Below, piece after piece: positions 42,157 to 52,084 of a DNA stretch of 64,000 bases (positions are counted from its first letter, which is position 1; each line of letters begins with the position of its first letter). A program made the translations under genes and the position numbers. Under the pieces are notes generated by a model. That model saw only the letters and a list, made by a program, of their open reading frames with translations, ran no database searches and had not been told where the DNA came from. The stretch is taken from contig JABAKD010000023.1 in NCBI GenBank assembly GCA_012845835.1, positions 14,806,202-14,870,201 on the forward strand, read 5' to 3'. This DNA is from Undaria pinnatifida. Lineage: Eukaryota; Sar; Phaeophyceae; Laminariales; Alariaceae.

Positions 42157-43184
42157 ACTTTCGGGTACGTTCTGGTGTTCCCGTATTTCTTGATCGCGGC
42201 ATTGACGATATGACTAACGTGTGGCATTTGTTCGAATACGTAGCATACGCGTTCGCTACGAAGAAATTGCGCTCGGCGACTATCGAAAGCCATTTGTCGG
42301 CCATCAAGTTTTTTCATCGCATTTCACGCGGTTTCGAGCTCGACACTACTCACCCCGTCATCGCGAGCGCCCTCAAAGGTGCGGCGCGCTCGCATGCCGA
42401 AGTGGGTAATCAGGCGACCGTGCGTCGGCCAGTGTCATGGGCTATGTTGCTTGCTGGCGAAACTTTAATCCCTGCCTGGCGTAACGGGGGACGCGTGTTG
42501 TGGCTTGCGTTGTGTGCGTCGTTTTGTTTTTTGACCCGCGCGTCCGAAATGTTCGCGGAAACCCGGTCGCGCATCCACGAAACGTATTGTTTACGGCGGG
42601 CAGACGTGGCTTTCTTTCGCGGTCGGGTACAGTTGGGGGTGGCGCAATGGTCAACAGCCGACCGCGTCGAGGTTCGATTCCGTGGGTCTAAGGGCGACCA
42701 GTTGCGAAAAGGGGCGGTTATTTCGCGCGTTCGGGTTGGTTCACCAAGGCCCGTAGGGGCTGGTGGCGGTGCTGTCGATCTTATGCTCGAGTTGATGTCT
42801 TGTTATTTGTTTTTGCCTTCGTCGGCGCCCCTCGTAGCGTACGGCAGTGGTGGTGGTAGATGGTCTATGTGGACGAAACAACAAGCGACGGTAGCCCTGC
42901 GAGAAGTGGTTGCGTTGGCGGGCGTGCGGGCGGATGAGTACGCCTTGCACTCCCTTAGGATTGGGGGCGCAACGCACTTATCGGCAGGGGGTGCCTCCCC
43001 AGAGACGTTGCAACGGGAGGGTCGGTGGGCGTCTGATGCTTATAAGGCGTACGTTCGTAGCCACGGGAAGGATGCCAGCCGGGTAGCAAATTTAATGGCC
43101 CAGGAGGGGATGGGTAACGGGATCCAGCCGGGGCAGGGTACGGATTGGGGGCAAGTTAACCCCATTCCAAAGCTGGAGGGATAG
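42066..43184 (+). CDS. ORF3, tyrosine recombinase of DIRS-order element
   Basis: ATG at 42,066 gives 372 residues and overlaps ORF2 by 91 bp in a different frame. The catalytic set of tyrosine recombinases is present: R158 in FLTRASEM, H295-x-x-R298 in LHSLRIGG, and nucleophile Y329 in SDAYKAYVR. Y326 just before it is the less likely nucleophile. A basic RFRGSKGD segment lies where the catalytic lysine is expected. The protein would integrate the circular DNA at a short shared sequence, which the AAA at both junctions fits. The overlap suggests reinitiation or frameshifting for expression. Intact. Confidence 0.92.
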   Translation: MYFGVGLGLVRHAVAASTERAYLGHFGAWVDFRVRSGVPVFLDRGIDDMTNVWHLFEYVAYAFATKKLRSATIESHLSAIKFFHRISRGFELDTTHPVIASALKGAARSHAEVGNQATVRRPVSWAMLLAGETLIPAWRNGGRVLWLALCASFCFLTRASEMFAETRSRIHETYCLRRADVAFFRGRVQLGVAQWSTADRVEVRFRGSKGDQLRKGAVISRVRVGSPRPVGAGGGAVDLMLELMSCYLFLPSSAPLVAYGSGGGRWSMWTKQQATVALREVVALAGVRADEYALHSLRIGGATHLSAGGASPETLQREGRWASDAYKAYVRSHGKDASRVANLMAQEGMGNGIQPGQGTDWGQVNPIPKLEG

Positions 43185-43336
43185 AAGTCGACGTAACTAT
43201 TTCAGCTGGTACGCAGCCTCATCATTTGTGCCAAGCGGATAGAAAGAAGTTGGATCTTGACGTGCGCACCCTCGGGGTACAGCAAAGGGGGTAGGGAAGG
43301 GACGCAATGCGTCCGTAAGCTGAGCCAAATACCATT

Positions 43337-43518
43337 AGTGGAGGCTGGCGTCGAAAGCTCGACAGTGCCAGTTGGGATGGAACTTGACTCAGGGTTACGG
43401 ACGATAGCGTGGGGTTGCTGTTGGAGCAGCCCCGGGGGCCTGTCCCTCTCTCCGCCCCCCCGTGCTCCGAGGGGGGGGTGCGCAATAATATGATACAACT
43501 TCGAAAGCAAAATACAAA
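43337..43518 (+). repeat. B1 repeat of DIRS-order element
   Basis: 182 bp from AGTGGAGGCTGG to AATACAAA. Repeated at 44,383-44,568 (B2), which has an extra CTGG near its start. The A2 repeat begins at the next base. Confidence 0.93.
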
Positions 43519-43752
43519 GCGTATTATTATCGAGGCACGAGAAAATAAGGGTTTTGTATGTACGGAAGAAGTTTGGGGTTACTGCACGTTGACCAATGAG
43601 ATCAACGCGGGTGGTTACTTGTACTTGTCCTGGTATAGCAAAGGGAACCTTGGATCAGTTTGTCGTGTTGCTGATTAGCAAGCGAAGCACGCAGAGAAGA
43701 GAGGAGCATCGTCAGCAAGACAAGGTCAAGGTGTGATAGACTGGCTGATTTC
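43519..43752 (+). repeat. A2 repeat of DIRS-order element
   Basis: 234 bp, GCGTATTATTATCGAGG to CTGGCTGATTTC. Copy of A1. Confidence 0.93.
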
Positions 43753-44382
43753 CCACCCACCCGCCCGTGCTTTTGAGGGCGTCAGTGGAAGGGGACTGAG
43801 ACGGTCGCAGCAACGCGGGAGAGTGTTCGTTGCTGTTAGATACACGTAACTAGGGGGCGGTATCCAGCCGCCCGGGTGTCGTAGATTGCGCGTTTAATTT
43901 TTATTTACGTGTGGTGCTCAGGAGTCCTGTTTGTGTCATCAGAGTAGCGCGCGCACGTCTCCAAGCTGGAGGTGCGCCCTTCCTAATTTTTATTTTTTTT
44001 CTCCTTCGGGGAGCTGCATTGTGCAATGCAGGCGTTGGTGCGATGTCGGTTTGCTACCGTGATTCGCGAACATGCACGCATGTCTCCACGCTGGAGGTGC
44101 GTCCATTCTTCCCCGTATGGAATTTGCACTATGCTGTGCAGATGTGGTGTGATGACGAATGCTAATGAGCAGGCGCAGTGGTTTGGTCCCACACTTAGCT
44201 CGGTATTGGCGCAATCTTAAACTGCAGGAGAGAGTTTGTCCGTAATAGTGCGTCTTGGGCCGTGAATTACATATGTATACGGGCGTCCTTTATATATTAT
44301 GGTACTCCTTTAGTATATGATATTGGCGTTACATGTGCCCGTTTGTGTTTGTGCTGAGTACCATGTTTATTTTGAGTCTCTC
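43753..44382 (+). other. A2-B2 interval with two stem-loops
   Basis: No gene. Two related hairpins built on TCTCCA...TGGAGG lie about 125 bp apart (GCGCACGTCTCCAAGC / TGGAGGTGCGC near 43,950; CACGCATGTCTCCACGC / TGGAGGTGCGT near 44,075). Each is followed by a similar GTGCAATGCAGG/GTGCAGATG block, so this is a tandem duplication. Confidence 0.6.
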
Positions 44383-44568
44383 AGTGGAGGCTGGCTGGCG
44401 TCGAAAGCTCGACAGTGCCAGTTGGGATGGAACTTGACTCAGGGTTACGGACGATAGCGTGGGGTTGCTGTTGGAGCAGCCCCGGGGGCCTGTCCCTCTC
44501 TCCGCCCCCCCGTGCTCCGAGGGGGGGGTGCGCAATAATATGATACAACTTCGAAAGCAAAATACAAA
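44383..44568 (+). repeat. B2 repeat of DIRS-order element
   Basis: 186 bp. Ends in ATACAAA, then the host sequence CGAAAATAAACACC continues exactly as in composite unit 2 at 47,145. Confidence 0.93.
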
Positions 44569-44821
44569 CGAAAATAAACACCCTAAAGTCGTAGATCATA
44601 CGTTGGATAAAGTTACGGAATGAAAAAAATAAAGAGAGAAACGGGAAAAAAGGAAACGAAGAAAGCGAAGAAAGTAAGGAACGCGAAGAATGCCGGGAAG
44701 GTTCTCCGAGAGGGGGGTTTAGGCAGGCGTGTTCCAAGGGGGAGCGCTGAGAGCGAAGCAGGTCCCATTAACCAAGTGAATAAGGTTTGAAAAAATTTCG
44801 AGGACAAATGTAATTATATCT
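44569..44821. repeat. composite unit 1, right end
   Basis: Matches 47,145-47,396 almost base for base, including GAAGAAAGCGAAGAAAG and the end AATTATATC before TATG units. It closes unit 1 and abuts unit 2. Confidence 0.9.
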
Positions 44822-47396
44822 ATGTATGTATGTACAAGGGCTCTGCTCCGCGGGCGGCAGACGCCGCCAGGTACGCTCGCGCCAGGAATACAACACAACA
44901 AATGTGAAAGAGACAGGAATAGAAGGTGCATGGTTTCATGAAGCCCGCGACTTGATAATGCCAAGAGCTCTATGGGCAGAGCTGTTTACTCTGTGCTGTG
45001 TTGCGAGCTTGCTGGCGATGTCACGTTCAGATTGGCAGTGCGGGCGAATACAACAAAAAAAGACATTTATTATTCAGAACGGGTGTATGATAGCGCATCA
45101 TCACCACCAGCTGCTTGTGGTAGACCACCAAATAAGAACGCAAGATGGCATTGTGGTTGTACACCACTACTTGCAGTATATGGAAAACGAACCCGACTAC
45201 CCAGTGTACATTGGACAAGCACGTGACTCTACAACTTGCCATGAAGATTGTACTTGGGGCGCCTAAAAATAACCAGCTGCTAGCTTACTGGCGTTTATTT
45301 ATGGGCGTGGGACGTATAAATAGAATCCGTAGAACAAAATATACACCTGGTACGCGGGGCGCAGTTAGTTGGTTGGTTCTTATGAAACAGGAAACAGAAA
45401 AAGAGACTCCCACGTACAGAACGGCCCACCCACCCACCACGGACGACGCAGTGCACCCTCCACCCATCCACCGACCAAACTTTTACTACATACAGGAGAA
45501 TAGCAGTGCAGCAGTACCACCGCCACCGGCAGAGCCTCCACCACCTCCCCCTCCTTGGCTTTGGTTGGTGGGCTTCGGCTTTCCCACGTACAGAACGGCC
45601 CACCCACCCACCACGGACGACGCAGTGCACCCTCCACCCACCCACCGACCAAACTTTTACTACATACAGGAGAACAGCAGTGCAGCAGTACCACCGCCAC
45701 CGGCAGAGCCTCCACCACCTCCCCCTCCTTGGCTTTGGTTGGTGGGCTTCGGCTTTTCAGCAGGAGAGCTACGATAGATGCTTGAAGACGACATGCTTCT
45801 CGCTCTCCGAGTTGTAAAGTGGTGGGGAAGCGCCACGGCGACAGGTGGCCAGCGTAACCAGCTGCTAGCTTACTGGCGTTTATTTATGGGCGTGGGACGT
45901 ATAAATAGAATTCGTCGAACAAAATATACACCTGGTACGCGGGGCGCAGTTAGTTGGTTGGTTCTTATGAAACAGGAAACAGAAAAAAAGACTCCCACGT
46001 ACAGAACGGCCCACCCACCCACCACGGACGACGCAGTGCACCCTCCACCCACCCACCGACCAAACTTTTTCTACATACAGGAGAATAGCAGTGCAGCAGT
46101 ACCACCGCCACCGGCAGAGCCTCCACCACCTCCCCCTCCTTGGCTTTGGTTGGTGGGCTTCGGCTTTCCCACGTACAGAACGGCCCACCCACCCACCACG
46201 AACGACGCAGTGCACCCTCCACCCACCCACCGACCAAACTTTTACTACATACAGGAGAACAGCAGTGCAGCAGTACCACCGCCACCGGCAGAGCCTCCAC
46301 CACCTCCCCCTCCTTGGCTTTGGTTGGTGGGCTTCGGCTTTTCAGCAGGAGAGCTACGATAGATGCTTGAAGACGACATGCTTCTCGCTCTCCGAGTTGT
46401 AAAGTGGTGGGGAAGCGCCACGGCGACAGGTGGCCAGCGTAACCAGCTGCTAGCTTACTGGCGTTTATTTATGGGCGTGGGACGTATAAATAGAATTCGT
46501 CGAACAAAATATACACCTGGTACGCGGGGCGCAGTTAGTTGGTTGGTTCTTATGAAACAGGGAACAGAAAAAAAGACTCCCACGTACAGAACGGCCCACC
46601 CACCCACCACGGACGACGCAGTGCACCCTCCACCCACCCACCGACCAAACTTTTACTACATACAGGAGAATAGCAGTGCAGCAGTACCACCGCCACCGGC
46701 AGAGCCTCCACCACCTCCCCCTCCTTGGCTTTGGTTGGTGGGCTTCGGCTTTCCCACGTACAGAACAGCCCACCCACCCACCACGGACGACGCAGTGCAC
46801 CCTCCACCCACCCACCGACCAAACTTTTACTACATACAGGAGAACAGCAGTGCAGCAGTACCACCGCCACCGGCAGAGCCTCCACCACCTCCCCCTCCTT
46901 GGCTTTGGTTGGTGGGCTTCGGCTTTTCAGCAGGAGAGCTACGATAGATGCTTGAAGACGACATGCTTCTCGCTCTCCGAGTTGTAACGTGGTGGGGAAG
47001 CGCCACGGCGACAGGTGGCCAGCGTAGGGAGCTGAAAGTAGGTGCCTACTTGTAGAACACTAAAAAGCCGGCAGTCAACTTCAACATCTCACGACTTTGC
47101 GCCGTAGATGCGTCGTAGAGTCGTAGATCATGCGTTGGTAAAAACGAAAATAAACACCCTAAAGTCGTAGATCATACGTTGGATAAAGTTACGGAATGAA
47201 AAAAATAAAGAGAGAAACGGGAAAAAAGGAAACGAAGAAAGCGAAGAAAGTAAGGAACGCGAAGAATGCCGGGAAGGTTCTCCGAGAGGGGGGTTTAGGC
47301 AGGCGTGTTCCAAGGGGGAGCGCTGAGAGCGAAGCAGGTCCCATTAACCAAGTGAATAAGGTTTAAAAAAATTTCGAGGACAAATGTAATTATATC
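44822..47396. repeat. composite unit 2 (both insertion sites empty)
   Basis: It starts with three TATG units and GTACAAGGGCTCTG, then the C core (44,837-45,042). Three 585-bp repeats follow (45,271-47,025), then the right segment (47,026-47,396). It lacks the Ty3 and DIRS-order insertions, so it is the reference for both. Confidence 0.9.
45271..47025 (+). repeat. three 585-bp repeats with Pro-rich open frames
   Basis: Exact 585-bp spacing (45,271, 45,856, 46,441). 585 is a multiple of three, so each unit keeps the same frame. Each has a TATA-box-like GTATAAATAG about 45 bp after its start, then an ATG (TTATGAAACAGG), then two 174-bp subrepeats (58 codons each). It ends SAGELR followed by TAG, and the next unit's frame starts at the adjoining ATG. 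The peptide is Pro/His-rich, ending PPPPPPPWLWLVGFGF. Expression is unproven. Confidence 0.85.
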
Positions 47397-47935
47397 TATG
47401 TATGTATGTATGTATGTATGTATGTATGTATGTATGTATGTATGTATGTATGTATGTATGTATGTATGTATGTATGTATGTATGTATGTATGTATGTATG
47501 TATGTATGTATGTATGTATGTATGTATGTATGTATGTATGTATGTATGTATGTATGTATGTATGTATGTATGTATGTATGTATGTATGTATGTATGTATG
47601 TATGTATGTATGTATGTATGTATGTATGTATGTATGTATGTATGTATGTATGTATGTATGTATGTATGTATGTATGTATGTATGTATGTACGTACGTACG
47701 TAAACGTACGTACGTACGTAGGTAGGTAGGTAGGTAGGTAGGTAGGTAGGTAGGTAGGTAGGTAGGTAGGTAGGTAGGTGGGTAGGTAGGTAGGTAGGTA
47801 TGTATGTATGTATGTATGTATGTATGTATGTATGTATGTATGTATGTATGTATGTATGTATGTATGTATGTATGTATGTATGTATGTATGTATGTATGTA
47901 TGTATGTATGTATGCATGTATGTATGTATGTATGT
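47397..47935. repeat. compound tetranucleotide tract (TATG)n-(TACG)n-(TAGG)n-(TATG)n
   Basis: About 73 TATG units, then TACG/AAACG (47,691-47,717), about 20 TAGG units (47,718-47,797) with one GGTGGG variant, then about 33 TATG units with one GCATG. It ends GTACAAGGGGCTACG at the D-family copy. At the equivalent junction between composite units 1 and 2 only three TATG units exist. Confidence 0.95.
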
Positions 47936-47939
47936 ACAA

Positions 47940-49028
47940 GGGGCTACGCCGGCGGCCTGGACGGCCGCCGGTCGCAGCGCAGGATAGTAAATATTAAGGG
48001 GGTAAGAAGTAATGCCAAGAGTTAGACGAAGTTTGTTAATTCATATATGGGAGATACTGGAAAGGGAAAATGCCGACAAATTTTTCCCGATTTCCCGTTT
48101 GCGGCGGAACAATGCGAGAAGGCAGCCTGGAAATTATGGGAGAGCATGGCGGTTCACCCCAGCTGGGTGACGCTCTGCGTTGCTACGCAGAAAGGCGCGG
48201 CCACAGCTGCTGATGTGCATATACCATTTGTAGCTTCGTGATGCTGCTGTGCATATACCATTTGTAGCTTCGTCATGCTGCAGGCTCATCATAGCTTCAG
48301 CTACTGCTGTACATCATGTACATGTACGTGCTGCTGTAGACTACCGGGGGTTCAAAAATATTGAGAGTTCGCAGTTCTCCACGACGCCTAGCTGCTGCTG
48401 CGCATATACCATTTGTAGCTTCGTGATTCTGCTGTGCATATACCATTTGTAGCTTCGTGATGCTGCTGTGCATATACCATTTGTAGCTTCGTGATGCTGC
48501 AGGCTCATCATAGCTTCAGCTACTGCTGTACATCATGTACATGTATACGTGCTGCCGCTGTAGACTACCGAGGGTTCAAAAATATTGAGAGTTCGCAGTT
48601 CTCCACTACGCCTGGGTGGCATGTGTTCTCGGGGATTACGAACTTTTCTTCCCCAAATCCTAGCACAAACCTCGCTTAGTGGCCTTTACAATGGCGAAGC
48701 CGGCCAGGTAATCGACCCCCCCCGTGTGTCAGAGGTCAGAGAACACGTACCGAAGAAATAACGCGAAGACATTAGCCCTGTGTGCAGACTACGCACCAAA
48801 CGTCTCACAGGGCACGACTTTTCGGAGATCTCGTCGTAGATCTCGACGTCGAGGCCTCGCGCGCGCGCTACGGCGCCGAGCGGGCGGATCAGCTGAGCCG
48901 GTGGTTGCAGGCGAGGCGAGGGCACGCCTCAGCGACGAAACCGCGCGGAAAGGCGGTCAGAGGCGGGAGATATCCGCAGACGTAAGGATGTGCATATGTG
49001 ATAAGCGAACTAAGATATATAGATTTAT
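47940..49028. repeat. D-family 1.1-kb repeat, copy 2
   Basis: Partner of 11,788-12,883. Differences include a missing CTGCTGTGCATATAC block near 48,215 and an added GCCGCT near 48,552. It ends AGATTTATGTATGTAC, i.e. again next to TATG units. Confidence 0.75.
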
Positions 49029-49273
49029 GTATGTACTAGTGGTACTCCCGAAATATGCCAGTTGCCGGCCGGTATGGCGGACAAAAACAAATTGGTGCTG
49101 TATCCTCTGTATTAAGTACTAAAAGAACAAAATAATAACAGGGCAGTACGACAATGCCGCCGTACGTACGGTAGTAAAGGTATCATCCTCTGTAAGTTTT
49201 GCAAAACAAAAAAGATAACACGGCAGCAGTACAAGGTAGTACGTACGGTAGTAAAGGACAGAGGAGTGCAGCA

Positions 49274-49312
49274 TTTTTTATTATTATTATTTTTTTATCC
49301 TCCGGCGGAAGG
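49274..49312 (-). repeat. 3' end of the A-tailed SINE family
   Basis: A T-rich run then TATCCTCCGGCGGA, the reverse complement of the SINE 3' terminus with its A tail. The rest of the SINE is not recognisable upstream. Confidence 0.5.
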
Positions 49313-49419
49313 TGTGCAGCAGTGGGGACGGTGGTACTCCCAAGCACCAGTGGTGAGTGGGAGGCCGGTATTGAATTGTAGAAACAAAAAAAAGGGTTCA
49401 TCTCCCACAGGACGCAAAA

Positions 49420-50115
49420 AGACTCCCACGTACAGAACGGCCCACCCACCCACCACGGACGACGCAGTGCACTCTCCACCCACCCACCGACCAAACCTTT
49501 ACTACATACAGCAGAACAACAGTGCAGCAGTCCGTACATCAGAACACCCGTGCAGCAGTACGTACAGCAGTATACACCTGGTACGCGGGGCGCAGTTGGT
49601 TGGTTGGTTCTTATGAAACAGGAAACAGCAAAAAAAAGACTCCCACGTACAGAACGGTCCACCCACTCACCACGGACGACGCAGTGCACCCTCCACCCAC
49701 CCACCGACCAAACCTTTACTACATACAGCAGAACAGCAGTGCAGCAGTACGTACAGCACAGCAGAACAGCAGTGCAGCAGTACGTACATCAGAACAGCTG
49801 TGCAGCAGTACATACAGCAGTATACACCTGGTACGCGGGGCGCAGTTAGTTGGTTGGTTCTTATGAAACAGGAAACAGCAAAAAAAAGACTCCCACGTAC
49901 AGAACGGCCCACCCACCCACCACGGACGACGCAGTGCACGCTTCATCCATCCACCGACCAAACCTTTACTACATACAGCAGAACAGCAGTGCAGCAGTAC
50001 GTACATCAGAACAGCAGTGCAGCAGTACGTACAGCACAACAGAACACCACCCACCATGCACCCACGAACCTACCCAGTACAGCAGTGCAGCAATGCAGCA
50101 GTACCTAGAGCAATA
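49420..50115 (+). repeat. decayed copies of the Pro-rich subrepeat
   Basis: Three units start with CCCACGTACAGAACGG (about 49,427, 49,645 and 49,895). They share CACGGACGACGCAGTGCAC with the 585-bp family but carry AGCAGAACAGCAGTGCAGCA in place of the poly-Pro part. An older or sister lineage of the same repeat. Confidence 0.75.
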
Positions 50116-50149
50116 CACCTGACAGGCGAGCAGCAGCCGATTTGTTGGT

Positions 50150-50715
50150 TACAATACTCTCGGGCTGGTTAGGCCAAGCCAAAAGCGCTCGCTTTGCCAA
50201 TTCTGCGCACGGCGAGCGGCGACGGCTGGACGCTGCTGTGTTTGGTCCTGGTGTTGTGTGATTGCTGTTGACACAGACGCGCTTGTGGTCTCGTGTCCAT
50301 GGCTGTGTCCATGGCCCAAGTGAAAATAATTAGCAGGCAGAAGGAAATAACTCGAGTAGCATTTGTTGTTCAACATTTATTTTTAGTCTTCCTCACAATA
50401 TAGTTGGGAGTTCGAAAAAAAAAAAATAGCAGGCAGCGACGAAGAAAAAGCGGGGGGGGGGCAAGCGAGCCGTCCCCGGGAGGGCGATTTCCACGCTCCC
50501 CCCTCGCCGAGGTGGGGCACCGACGGCCGTTCTTTCGCCGGCATGTCGTAGTGCTGCTGTGCGGATGGGACGTGGCGGCACCGCGAGGCCGCCTGAGGCC
50601 GAGTGGAGCTCGGGAGTCGCCGCTTTTTTTGGGGGGGTGTTTTAACCAAGATATTTTTCAAAGATCCAAAACGTCACGACCACCTTCACGACCATCCTTA
50701 GCGTATTAATTAATA
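50150..50715. other. no recognisable gene
   Basis: A G10 run near 50,451 and a G7 run near 50,630. Short frames only. Confidence 0.5.
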
Positions 50716-50718
50716 AGG

Positions 50719-51365
50719 ATGTATGTATGTATGTATGTATGTATGTATGTATGTATGTATGTATGTATGTATGTATGTATGTATGTATGTATGTATGTAT
50801 GTATGTATGTATGTACTCCGGAGTATGTATGTACAAGGGCTCCGCTCCGCGGGCGGCTGACGCCGTCCGCTACGCTCGCGCAAGGCAAGGAAGACTGCAA
50901 CAAAAAACATGTAAAGGGGACAGAAAGGAGGCCCATGATTTGGTGCAAACAGCGATTTGATAATGCCAAGAGCTGCTTGTGCAGAGCAAGTTGCCCTGTT
51001 GTGCTCAGCTGTGCTGTGTGCTTTAGTTACCGGTGTTACGTTTTGATTGTCAGTACGTGGGTAATTTGCATGGGGGAAAAAACAGGGGCCCGCGAAAGAT
51101 CAAATACTTGTAGAAAAAGAAAAAAGAAGAAAAGTAGCACATCACAACAACACGCATTATACCCGGGAATGCTCTATGTTCAAAAGAAAGCACACAGCAG
51201 TGCAGCACGACACAGCACCGCAGCGAAGGGCACGGCAGCGCACCGTACGGCTCCGCACGGCGCTACGCTGCGCTGCTGAGCTATATATAGCCGGACTGAT
51301 CTGAGCTGGGCGTGCATTGTGATGCAACAGCGTAGTACCTGATGGTATGTATAAACCTGGTGTAG
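50719..51365 (-). mobile_element. C-E retroposon copy with (TATG)n tract
   Basis: (TATG)~24 at 50,719-50,814, the palindrome CTCCGGAG, two more TATG units, then GTACAAGGGCTCCG and the C core (50,829-51,057). Part of the E segment follows, including GAGCTATATATAGCCGG at about 51,280. Interpreted on the minus strand as a retroposon with a (CATA)n tail. Confidence 0.6.
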
Positions 51366-51369
51366 TAGT

Positions 51370-51870
51370 ACCGGTATGTACTATAAGCCTCAAGGTCTTC
51401 TCGTTGGTTCGAATCCCGGTGTCATCGGGGGAAAAAAATGATCCTCATAAAAAAATAGTAGATATCAATTTAACTTTGTGGTCTTCTAGTAGATAGACTG
51501 TTCGCTTATAAGCCTGGTTTGTGTTGGTTGAATCCAGGGGTCATATGAAAAAAAAAGTATCCTCGTAAAAAAAGTGATATAGTCTATTGGTAAAAGACTA
51601 GTACTGGTAGATACACCACTGCTGTTGTGACACATTGTGGTAACAACTGAAAAACGAAAAAAATGCAATAATTGTCATACTGGCCCACAGCTTCAGCTTG
51701 CTCCTGTTGCCCTGTGTTGTGTGCCCTTGGGCGCATTACAAAAAAGCTGGCATGGACGTCTATTAAAATGCAAGTTCAAATCCCTCGCATGGGCGTCCAT
51801 TAAAATGCAAGTTCAACTCCCAAAAAAGCAAAGTTGCAAGTTCAACTCCCAAAAACAAAAGTTACTTGGA
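51370..51870. repeat. cluster of tRNA-like fragments with A tails
   Basis: Two blocks share TATAAGCCT..GGT(C/T)T...GTTGGTT(C)GAATCC (about 51,383 and 51,500), the first with a perfect B box GGTTCGAATCCC. Each is followed by GTCAT, A-rich runs and AT.CTC.TAAAAAA. A TAGTCTATTGGTAAAAGACT block at about 51,574 resembles an A box and D arm. Three GCAAGTTCAA.TCCC blocks (about 51,768, 51,806, 51,837) resemble T arms. None forms a complete tRNA. Confidence 0.5.
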
Positions 51871-52084
51871 AAAAAAGAGTAAACAAATACTCCGGAGTAT
51901 GAAAAAGGTTAAAGAAATGTTCAGAACTTGAAAAACTAATTCGAACGAACCAAATGTGAAGGAGATAGTAGAAAATGAACGAAAAAACAACTGAAAAACG
52001 AAAAAAATGCAATAATAATTGACGAAATGGAAGAACCAATAAAGCGTGGAAGAAAGCAAAGAAAAGATGGAACGGTGAAAAAAT

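Larger units (their letters stand above)
37794..44568 (+). mobile_element. DIRS-order tyrosine-recombinase retrotransposon (PAT/Ngaro-like)
   Basis: About 6.8 kb with split direct repeats in the order A1 (37,794-38,033), ORF1-ORF2-ORF3, B1 (43,337-43,518), A2 (43,519-43,752), B2 (44,383-44,568). B1 abuts A2 through AAA at 43,516-43,518, which is the predicted circle junction. There is no integrase, aspartic protease or visible DNA methylase. The recombinase, RT and RNase H and the split repeats fit PAT/Ngaro-type elements of the DIRS order, including Kangaroo of Volvox. No target duplication is seen: the empty site at 47,131-47,150 has five A, the left junction five A, the right junction three A. 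This fits recombination across a shared AAA. Confidence 0.92.

Noticed and set aside
51395-51425. Intact tRNA gene near the perfect B box
   Set aside because: No acceptor stem or complete clover-leaf can be built around it. Neighbouring blocks are repeated fragments.
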